Assembly (NCBI GenBank): GCA_018335615.1
Contig: JAGXRS010000113.1
Span: forward strand, 1 to 5,087
Source: Hydrogenophaga sp.
Lineage (GTDB): Bacteria; Pseudomonadota; Gammaproteobacteria; Burkholderiales; Burkholderiaceae_C
Length of the DNA: 5,087 bases
Reading direction: 5' to 3'
Made by a program: the position numbers and the translations under genes. The notes under the pieces are model-generated. The model worked only from the letters and a program-made list of their open reading frames with translations, was not told the origin of the DNA and did not search any database. Each line of letters starts with the position of its first letter. The first letter of the stretch is position 1. This document shows positions 1-5,087 of the stretch, piece after piece.

Positions 1-27
1 GGTGCAGGCCGCTGCTGGCGGTCGGGC

Positions 28-1101
28 TCAACCCGGCAGCGCCGGCCGGTCCAGCGGCTCGACCGAGCGGCTGTTCCAGTTGAGCACGGTCTGGCGCACC
101 ACCATGCCCGATGCCAGGTCGGGGAACTCCCGGCGGATCACATCGCCGGCGAAACGCGCCATGAAACGCGACTTCAGTTCGGCGCGGGCCCGGTCCACGC
201 CCACGTCTTCATACGGCACCGACGACATCAGCAGAAAGCCGTCGGCCGGTATGCGGCCGGCCGCCATGTTGCCGCGGATGATGCCCGCCGCCTTGCGGAT
301 CGGGTCGGCCAGGTCGGGGCTGTAGGGGCCGATGATGAGCGCCAGGTTGGGCAGGTGCAGCCAGTCAAAACCCCGGCCCACGCAGATCATCCACTCGCGG
401 TGTTCGATGTCCAGGGTGCGCTCGCGCTGGCGCAGTTCGGCGATGTGGCGGTGGTTGCCCTCCAGCAGCGGTAGCAGATCGGCGCGCATCTGGGCGGGCA
501 TGTCCGGCAGCAGCACCTGCAGCCGAGCGGGCAGGCCGGGCAGGTCGGCCTCGCGCAGGTCGGCCATGTTCAGCGTCAGGCCGTGCGGTCCGTGCAGCAC
601 CAGCGCTTCCTCGTCGGTCTCGAAACCGCACACCAGCGGGTACACCGTCTGGTGCTGCTGGCCAAACAGCGCGCTCACCTCGTCGCGGATGCCGAAGGTG
701 TGGGCCCGGGCGTCGTCGGTGCGGAAGTGAAAGCCGGCACAACCCCGGCGCTCGTCGCCTTTGGAGTAGTGGTAGGTGATGACCATCAGCGTCTGCCGCC
801 CTTCGCGCAGCACCTTGTCCACCCCGGCCAGCAGCACCTCGCCCAGGTGCGGCCAGCCCAGGTGGAAGATGCCGCCGAGGTTGCGAAACGGCTGGATGAT
901 GCCGCGTGGCGTCTGCGTGGCGATGGGGATGTTGATGCGCCCGTCCATGCACTTCATCACCATGATGGCGGTGGGGTGCCGCGCCAGGTAGCGCTGGCGG
1001 GCCAGCCATGCCTCGGGACTGGAAAAGTCCTGCGCGTGCCGCCGGGCCAGGGCGAACAGCCAGTCGATGCGTTCGGGAAGTGGCCGGTCCAGCGGTGCCA
1101 T
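28..1101 (-). CDS. CsoSCA-like beta-type carbonic anhydrase (putative)
   Basis: A 357-residue soluble protein with no signal peptide or membrane segment. It probably interconverts CO2 and bicarbonate in the cytoplasm. The visible support is a beta-carbonic-anhydrase-like zinc site: Cys51-Met-Asp53-Gly-Arg55 (the C-x-D-x-R pattern with the Asp/Arg dyad), then His111 and Cys121 in a YHYSKGDERRGCAGF stretch. The wide His-to-Cys spacing is unlike the HxxC of ordinary beta enzymes. It resembles carboxysomal CsoSCA, whose ligands I recall as C173, H242 and C253. A C-terminal section (about 235-330, with ICVGRGF and NLALIIGPYSPDL) would correspond to the degenerate second half of that family. The ATG at 1101 is chosen because GGAGGA lies 9 nt upstream. 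The frame stays open far upstream, but only as a shadow of the transporter gene. It follows the SulP gene by 5 bp, which supports an inorganic-carbon role. Family assignment is from motif recognition only. It could instead be a related zinc protein of unknown activity. Confidence 0.62.
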   Translation of the reverse strand: MAPLDRPLPERIDWLFALARRHAQDFSSPEAWLARQRYLARHPTAIMVMKCMDGRINIPIATQTPRGIIQPFRNLGGIFHLGWPHLGEVLLAGVDKVLREGRQTLMVITYHYSKGDERRGCAGFHFRTDDARAHTFGIRDEVSALFGQQHQTVYPLVCGFETDEEALVLHGPHGLTLNMADLREADLPGLPARLQVLLPDMPAQMRADLLPLLEGNHRHIAELRQRERTLDIEHREWMICVGRGFDWLHLPNLALIIGPYSPDLADPIRKAAGIIRGNMAAGRIPADGFLLMSSVPYEDVGVDRARAELKSRFMARFAGDVIRREFPDLASGMVVRQTVLNWNSRSVEPLDRPALPG

Positions 1102-1106
1102 CGCGT

Positions 1107-2759
1107 TCAGTCCTCCAGATCGACGTGCTGGGCAAAGCCCGAGCGCTCCAGCAGCGAGCGCGGCTGCGGGTTCAGCCCCCACAGCACCAGGCGGGCACCG
1201 CGTTTGTGCAGGGCGCGCTGCAGCTGCTCCAGCGCGTCCAGGCCGGTGGTGTCCAGCGAAATCAGCTGCCGCGTGTCCAGCCGCATCACGCTGCCCTCGG
1301 CGGCGACCTCCGCCGCCTGTTGCAAGCGGTCGAGTTTGGCCACCGCGCCGAAGAACAGCGCGCCATACAGGCGCCCTTCCGTGCGCTCGGTGCTCTGCTG
1401 GTCCACGTCGGCGCGGAACAGCTCGCTCTGGCGTCGCACGAACAGCACCACGGCCAGCACCAGGCCCAGCTCCACCGCCAGCGTCAGGTCGAACACGATG
1501 GTGACGAAGAAGGTGGACAGCATCATCAGCCGGTAGTGGTTGCTGAACTGCTTGAGCCTCCCGAACTCGCGCCACTCGCCCATGTTCCAGGCCACGAAGA
1601 GCAGCACCCCGGCCAGCACCGCCAGGGGGATGTGCGCGGCCAGCGGCGCGGCCAGCAGCACCACGGCGGCCAGCGTGGCCGCGTGCACCATGCCCGCCAC
1701 CGGTGAGACCGCGCCCGAGCGGATGTTGGTGACGGTGCGGGCGATGGTGCCGGTGGCCGGCATGCCGCCGAAGAAGGGCACCACCGCGTTGGCAATGCCC
1801 TGGGCCATGAGTTCCTGGTTGGGGTCGTGCTTGGGCGCGTCGCCCAGCTGGTCGGCCACTCGCGCGCACAGCAGCGATTCAATGGCGCCCAGCAGCGCAA
1901 TGGTGAGGGTGGGGGTGACCAGCAGCTTGGCCGTTTCCCACGAAAACGCCGGCAACTCGAATGTGGGCAGGCCCTGCGGGATGCCGCCGAAACGCGAGCC
2001 GATGGTCTCCACCGGCAGGCTCAGGGCCCAGGCCAGCAGCGAGAGCGTGATGAGCGCCACGGCCGGGGCCGGCAGGCGCGAGGTGGCGCGCAGGGCGCTC
2101 ACCGTGTCGAGTTTGTTGATCTTGTCGAGCTGGCGGCGGAACTGCGAATCCACCGCCCACAGCCGGGGCCAGACGAACAGCCCGAGCACGCAGACCAGCC
2201 CCAGCGCCAGCGCATACGGGTTGAAACTGCCCAGATGCGCGGCGAGGGCGCCCAGCTGGTTGAAGAAGTCGGCCGGCATCTTGGCGATGTCCAGGCCCAG
2301 CAGGTCCCGCACCTGCGAGAGCGCGATCAGCACCGCGATGCCGTTGGTGAAGCCGATCACCACGCTCACCGGCACATAGCGCACCAGCGTGCCCAGGCGG
2401 AACAGGCCCAGCAGGAACAGCAACACGCCGGCGCTTGCGGTCGAGATCAGCAGGTTGGCGATGCCGTAGCGTTCGACGATGCCGTAGACGATGACGATGA
2501 AGGCACCCGCCGGCCCCCCGATCTGCACCGAGGTGCCGCCCAGCGCCGAAATCAAGAAGCCCGCGATGATGGCCGTCCACAGGCCCGCTTCGGGGCTGAG
2601 CCCGCTGGCGATGGCAAACGCCATGGCCAGCGGCAGCGCCACGATGCCCACCGTGGCCCCCGCGCCCATGTCCTTGGCCAGCTTCTCGCCGTTGTAGCCT
2701 TTCAAGTCCTGCAGCAAACGGGGGCGAAAGCGGGCGAGCGGCGACAGGGACTTGGGCAT
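1107..2759 (-). CDS. SulP-family inorganic anion transporter with STAS domain
   Basis: A 550-residue inner-membrane transporter of the SulP/SLC26 family; candidate substrates are bicarbonate, sulfate or dicarboxylates. The N-terminal family signature is at about residues 38-87, with GLSPEAGLWTAIIAGF and a VQIGGPAGAF motif. Many hydrophobic segments run to about residue 440. The conserved GAIESLL segment has Glu294, and a GGMPATGTIARTVTN motif follows. A cytoplasmic STAS domain covers about 464-550, with an ISLDTTGLDAL core around Asp503. In the cyanobacterial Na+/bicarbonate carrier BicA I recall Asp and Thr where this protein has Glu294 and Cys298, so sodium coupling by the same site is doubtful and proton coupling is a reasonable alternative. 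Start: an in-frame TAA at 2771-2769 limits the choice to TTG at 2765 or ATG at 2759. Neither has a good ribosome site, so ATG is preferred. It is the first gene of a two-gene unit with the carbonic anhydrase-like gene. Family certain, substrate not. Confidence 0.93.
   Translation of the reverse strand: MPKSLSPLARFRPRLLQDLKGYNGEKLAKDMGAGATVGIVALPLAMAFAIASGLSPEAGLWTAIIAGFLISALGGTSVQIGGPAGAFIVIVYGIVERYGIANLLISTASAGVLLFLLGLFRLGTLVRYVPVSVVIGFTNGIAVLIALSQVRDLLGLDIAKMPADFFNQLGALAAHLGSFNPYALALGLVCVLGLFVWPRLWAVDSQFRRQLDKINKLDTVSALRATSRLPAPAVALITLSLLAWALSLPVETIGSRFGGIPQGLPTFELPAFSWETAKLLVTPTLTIALLGAIESLLCARVADQLGDAPKHDPNQELMAQGIANAVVPFFGGMPATGTIARTVTNIRSGAVSPVAGMVHAATLAAVVLLAAPLAAHIPLAVLAGVLLFVAWNMGEWREFGRLKQFSNHYRLMMLSTFFVTIVFDLTLAVELGLVLAVVLFVRRQSELFRADVDQQSTERTEGRLYGALFFGAVAKLDRLQQAAEVAAEGSVMRLDTRQLISLDTTGLDALEQLQRALHKRGARLVLWGLNPQPRSLLERSGFAQHVDLED
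1111..1116 (-). promoter_or_regulatory. Ribosome binding site of the carbonic anhydrase-like gene, inside the SulP gene
   Basis: On the minus strand this reads GGAGGA, a near-perfect Shine-Dalgarno sequence, 9 nt before the ATG at 1101. It lies within the final codons of the upstream SulP gene, just before that gene's TGA at 1109-1107. Ribosomes finishing the transporter would therefore expose and reach this site, which suggests translational coupling. It also fixes the start codon of the downstream gene. Confidence 0.75.
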
Positions 2760-2861
2760 CGGCAAATGTTACTGCCCGCTACGGTTCAGCGAACTTACAG
2801 CAAGATGACAAGTTTCCCAGGGTTTACACTGACTTTTTGTCGACAGTTGCGGGAGGCGGTC
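2760..2861. promoter_or_regulatory. Divergent intergenic region between the SulP unit and the lipoprotein gene
   Basis: About 100 bp separate two genes read in opposite directions, so promoters for both should lie here. The stretch is clearly more AT-rich than its surroundings (around 2787-2845). A short inverted repeat, AACTT at 2792-2796 and AAGTT at 2810-2814, could be a regulator site but is too short to claim. TTTACA at 2823-2828 resembles a -35 box but has no matching -10 at the right distance. No start site can be assigned with confidence on either strand. Confidence 0.4.
2851..2856 (+). promoter_or_regulatory. Ribosome binding site of the BamE-like lipoprotein gene
   Basis: GGGAGG lies 5 nt before the ATG at 2862. 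This selects the start that gives a standard lipoprotein signal peptide, rather than an ATG further upstream in the same open frame. Confidence 0.7.
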
Positions 2862-3380
2862 ATGCGGGAACGAACGGGCAGGCGGGGCTTGGGCCAGTGG
2901 GTGGTGATGCTGCTGGTGGTCGCGTGGCTGACGGCCTGCGATCCGCAGAACATCAGCGAACTGGAGGAGGGCGTGTCCACCGAGGCCGACGTGCGCGAGC
3001 GCTTCGGCCCGCCCGAGGCGGTGTGGGACGGGCCGGACGGCGCGCAGGTCTACGAATACAACCGCCAGCCCGCCGGGCACCGCAACTACATGATCACGAT
3101 TGGCCCCGACGGCAAGATGGCGGCGCTGCAGCAGGTGCTGGCCCCCCACCACTTCGCGCAGATCCAGCCTGGCATGCCCATGGAAGACGTGCGCCGCCGC
3201 CTGGGTAAACCGATGAAGATCACCACCTACGACCTCAAGCGCGAGACGCACTACGACTGGCGCTACCTGGACGGCCCGAACGAGAGCGACTCGAAGGTGT
3301 TCACGGTGGTGTTCGACACCGACCTGCGCGTGGTGTCCACCATGAGCACACGCGACCCCGATCTGGACCGCAACCGCTGA
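2862..3380 (+). CDS. Lipoprotein with two tandem BamE/SmpA-like domains
   Basis: A 172-residue predicted lipoprotein. Residues 1-25 form a type II signal peptide (basic N-region, hydrophobic VVMLLVVAW core) ending in the lipobox LTAC, so Cys26 would be lipidated. Two BamE-like units follow. The first, about 31-92, has LEEGVSTEADVRERFGPPEAVW. The second, about 98-162, has IQPGMPMEDVRRRLGKPMKI. Each has the family's 'xxGMxxxxVxxxLGxP' start followed by beta strands (YEYN and YDWRY segments). BamE itself is a small outer-membrane lipoprotein of the Bam complex and has one such domain, so this is a family relative rather than clearly BamE. Asp27 at position +2 is the residue that in E. coli tends to keep lipoproteins in the inner membrane, so its location is uncertain. 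The longer open frame upstream (from 1827) is antisense to the SulP gene and is not part of this protein. Transcribed away from the SulP unit and towards the DUF1275 gene. Confidence 0.85.
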   Translation: MRERTGRRGLGQWVVMLLVVAWLTACDPQNISELEEGVSTEADVRERFGPPEAVWDGPDGAQVYEYNRQPAGHRNYMITIGPDGKMAALQQVLAPHHFAQIQPGMPMEDVRRRLGKPMKITTYDLKRETHYDWRYLDGPNESDSKVFTVVFDTDLRVVSTMSTRDPDLDRNR

Positions 3381-3392
3381 GGGACCATTGGT

Positions 3393-4133
3393 TCAGGCGC
3401 CCCGCAGGCGCTGCCAGTCGTCCAGAGCGGGGCGCAGCACGAGCAGCAGCAGAATCGCCGCCAAGGGCACCGTGCTGATGTAGCCGAGGTAATTGAATCC
3501 CAGGGCGCCCGCCAGCCCGCCGACAAAAAAGGCGCCGACCAGTTGCGCATGCACGCGCAGCCGGGCGCGGTCGGCCCGAACGGGTGCGTGCCGGTCATCG
3601 CGGTTGGGGTACAGCAGCTTGCCGAGTTCAATGCCGAGGTCGGTCATCAGCCCGGTGACATGCGTCGTTCGGATCCGGGCACCGGAAATCTTGGTGATCA
3701 CCGCGTTCTGCAAGCCCATGATGAAACACAGCAGCACCACGGTGAGCGGCAGGAACACGGCGGTGAGCAGGCTGATGGCGGCGCCGAACAGGCCGAAGAC
3801 CAGCAGCAGCGAAGCCTCCAGCATGAGTGGCAGGCCGTAGGCGCTGCGCAGCTCGTGGCGCAGACCCCAGTTCACCAGCCAGGCGGTGCACATAGCGCCC
3901 AGCAGAAAGGCCAGCACGGCGCCCACCCCGCCCACCGCCAGCGCCAGCTGGCCCAGCACCAGGTTATCGGCCACCGACGACAGGATGCCCGTCATGTGCG
4001 AGGTGTACTGGCCCACGGCCAGAAAGCCGCCCGCGTTGGCCGCACCGGCCACGAAGGCCAGCACCGATCCGAGCTTCAGGTCCGTCTGCGGCGTGCGCTG
4101 CAGGCTGGTGAAACCGCGGATCGGTTCAAACAT
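3393..4133 (-). CDS. DUF1275 (YoaK-like) integral membrane protein
   Basis: A 246-residue inner-membrane protein of the DUF1275/YoaK family; its function is not established. Family signs include an N-terminal helix with FVAGAANAGGFLAVGQYTSHMTG (residues 27-49) and the conserved GLQNAVITKISGARIRTTHVTGLMTDLGIELG block (140-171). About six hydrophobic segments are visible, near 21-41, 60-88, 101-122, 124-146, 198-213 and 218-233. A charged loop at about 176-194 (PNRDDRHAPVRADRARLR) separates the conserved block from the last two helices. The ATG at 4133 starts only 9 bp after the metG stop, with no strong Shine-Dalgarno, so its translation may depend on ribosomes leaving metG. Its stop is 12 bp from that of the convergent lipoprotein gene. 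Length and motifs match a complete family member. Confidence 0.88.
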   Translation of the reverse strand: MFEPIRGFTSLQRTPQTDLKLGSVLAFVAGAANAGGFLAVGQYTSHMTGILSSVADNLVLGQLALAVGGVGAVLAFLLGAMCTAWLVNWGLRHELRSAYGLPLMLEASLLLVFGLFGAAISLLTAVFLPLTVVLLCFIMGLQNAVITKISGARIRTTHVTGLMTDLGIELGKLLYPNRDDRHAPVRADRARLRVHAQLVGAFFVGGLAGALGFNYLGYISTVPLAAILLLLVLRPALDDWQRLRGA

Positions 4134-4142
4134 CCGCTGCGC

Positions 4143-5087
4143 TCAGTGGATGCGCATGCCGGGCGTGGCGCCCGGCCAGGGTTGCAGCACGTGGATGCCG
4201 GGCTGGGCCTTCTCGTCGGCGTGGCTGGCGGCGAGCACCATGCCTTCGCTCACGCCGAATTTCATCTTGCGCGGCGCCAGGTTGGCCACCATCACGGTGA
4301 GCTTGCCTTCCAGGTCTTCGGGCTTGTACATGCTGGCGATGCCGCTGAACACGTTGCGGGTCTTGCCTTCGCCCACGTCCAGCGTCAGGCGCAGCAGCTT
4401 GGTGGAGCCCTCCACCGCCTCGCACTTGACGATCTGCGCGATGCGCAGATCCACCTTGGCGAAGTCGTCGATGGAGATCGTCGGGGCGATCTCTTCGCCT
4501 CCGGGTGGCGTTGCGGCGGGGGAGCCCTCACCCCCGCCCTCTCCCAGAGGGAGGGGGAGTGAAGACACGGCGGCGGGCGGGGGCTCGAACAGGGCGTCGA
4601 GCTGCTTGATGTCCACGCGCTGCATGAGGTGCTGGTAGGTGCCGATGGCATGGCCGGCGCCGAGCAGGCGGCCGGCGTCGGCAAAGTTCAGGGGCGCCAC
4701 GTTCAGGAAGGCTTCCACGTTGGCGGCCAGCGCGGGCAGCACGGGCTTGAGGTAGAGCGAGATCAATCGGAAGGCCTCGATGCAGGTGCTGCACACGTCC
4801 TGCAGGCGGCCGTCCATGCCGTCCTGCTTGGCCAGTTCCCAGGGCTTGTTCTGGTCCACGTAGGCGTTCACGCGGTCGGCCAGCAGCATGATTTCGCGCA
4901 GCGCCTTGCCGTATTCGCGCTCGGCGTACAGCTCGGCCACGTTCGGGGCCGCGGTCTGGATGTGGTCGAGCAGCGCATCGCCGTCGGCCGAGACGGCGCC
5001 CAGCTGGCCATTGAAGCGCTTGGCGATGAAGCCGGCGGCGCGCGAGGCGATGTTGACGTACTTGCCGATCAGGTCGCTGTTGACGCG
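4143..5087 (-). CDS. metG: Methionyl-tRNA synthetase, C-terminal part (5' end outside window)
   Basis: The last 314 residues of methionyl-tRNA synthetase, the essential cytoplasmic enzyme that charges tRNA-Met. The frame is open to the window edge, so the catalytic domain lies beyond it; the GTG at 4940 is an internal Val. Residues 1-29 of the visible part hold the anticodon-binding helix with VNSDLIGKYVNIASR; Asn12 and Arg16 match the E. coli anticodon-reading Asn391 and Arg395, and Trp83 in NKPWELAK matches Trp461. Residues 200-314 are the OB-fold tRNA-binding (Trbp111/EMAP-II-like) domain, including FAKVDLRIAQIV, RNVFSGIASMY and APRKMKFGVSEGM. Between them is a linker (about 168-199) whose S176-S189 stretch is encoded by a GC-rich palindromic repeat (see separate entry). 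Both domains are intact and in frame across the linker, so the gene looks functional. The DUF1275 gene follows after 9 bp. Confidence 0.96.
   Translation of the reverse strand, partial: RVNSDLIGKYVNIASRAAGFIAKRFNGQLGAVSADGDALLDHIQTAAPNVAELYAEREYGKALREIMLLADRVNAYVDQNKPWELAKQDGMDGRLQDVCSTCIEAFRLISLYLKPVLPALAANVEAFLNVAPLNFADAGRLLGAGHAIGTYQHLMQRVDIKQLDALFEPPPAAVSSLPLPLGEGGGEGSPAATPPGGEEIAPTISIDDFAKVDLRIAQIVKCEAVEGSTKLLRLTLDVGEGKTRNVFSGIASMYKPEDLEGKLTVMVANLAPRKMKFGVSEGMVLAASHADEKAQPGIHVLQPWPGATPGMRIH
4521..4562. repeat. REP-like GC-rich palindromic repeat inside the metG linker
   Basis: This stretch contains CCCTCACCCCCGCCCTCTCC at 4525-4544, then CAGAGGGAGGGGGAG to 4559. Its core is an imperfect palindrome: CCCTCTCCC (4537-4545), AGA, then GGGAGGGGG (4549-4557), with one non-Watson-Crick pair (4540/4554). 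An alternative register pairs CCCTCT (4537-4542) with AGAGGG (4546-4551). I recognise it as the kind of short intergenic repeat common in proteobacteria, whose translations give typical strings such as LTPALSQREGE, SLWERAGVRA and SPPPSPRGRGS. All of these appear here in the other frames. On the coding strand it is read without a stop as SLPLPLGEGGGEGS. Assignment to the repeat family is from recall and needs a genome-wide copy count. Confidence 0.7.

Noticed and set aside
1..27. Possible start of another gene after the carbonic anhydrase-like stop
   Set aside because: No start codon, ribosome site or hairpin is visible in these 27 bp, so nothing can be supported.
583..1536. Plus-strand open frame of 317 codons
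   Set aside because: It is antisense to the carbonic anhydrase-like and SulP genes. Its composition is low-complexity and no family is recognisable.
1102..1869. N-terminal extension of the carbonic anhydrase-like frame (256 more codons)
   Set aside because: This part overlaps the SulP gene in another frame, has shadow composition, and would ignore the strong ribosome site before the ATG at 1101.
1827..2861. Long plus-strand open frame upstream of, and in frame with, the lipoprotein gene
   Set aside because: It is antisense to the SulP gene, is rich in Gln, His, Arg and Gly as expected for a GC-rich shadow frame, and has no domain. The lipoprotein has its own ribosome site and signal peptide starting at 2862.
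3397..3411. GCGCC/GGCGC hairpin near the convergent stops as a terminator
   Set aside because: The stem is only 5 bp, there is no T-run on either side, and it lies within the last codons of the DUF1275 gene.
3543..4562. Plus-strand open frame of 339 codons ending in LTPALSQREGE
   Set aside because: It is antisense to DUF1275 and metG, both clear family members. Its C-terminal string is just the palindromic repeat read in another frame.
4521..4562. Possible CRISPR repeat or terminator
   Set aside because: There is one unit only, with no spacers and no T-run, and it sits inside an intact coding sequence.
4941..5087. GTG near 4940 as the start of a separate short gene, leaving the right edge empty
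   Set aside because: The same frame continues without a stop to the window edge and encodes the conserved MetG anticodon-binding helix.

Overview
The window is GC-rich, densely coded and closely packed. Its reading frames, codon bias and gene families suggest a betaproteobacterium, most likely Burkholderiales and probably Comamonadaceae-like. That placement rests on recall of protein style, not on a search. Five protein genes account for nearly all the sequence. No RNA gene, insertion sequence, CRISPR array or convincing intrinsic terminator is visible.

Left part (28-2759, minus strand): a two-gene unit. A SulP-family inorganic anion transporter with a C-terminal STAS domain is followed after 5 bp by a protein that looks like a beta-type carbonic anhydrase of the carboxysomal CsoSCA kind (Cys-x-Asp-x-Arg, then His and a second Cys). 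The second gene's ribosome binding site lies inside the last codons of the first, so the two are probably translated together. The inferred role is bicarbonate or other inorganic-carbon handling: one protein moves the anion and the other interconverts CO2 and bicarbonate. No carboxysome gene is in the window.

Middle (2760-3380): a roughly 100-bp divergent intergenic region, then a plus-strand gene for a small lipoprotein with two tandem BamE/SmpA-like domains and an aspartate directly after the lipidated cysteine.

Right part (3393-5087, minus strand): the 3' part of metG (methionyl-tRNA synthetase: anticodon-binding helices and C-terminal OB-fold tRNA-binding domain), followed 9 bp later by a DUF1275 (YoaK-like) membrane protein. 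The lipoprotein and the DUF1275 gene converge with only 12 bp between their stop codons.

The most unusual structure is a GC-rich palindromic repeat unit of a type usually seen between genes. Here it sits in frame inside metG, in the linker between the anticodon-binding and tRNA-binding domains. The other main point of interest is the CsoSCA-like carbonic anhydrase coupled to a SulP transporter.
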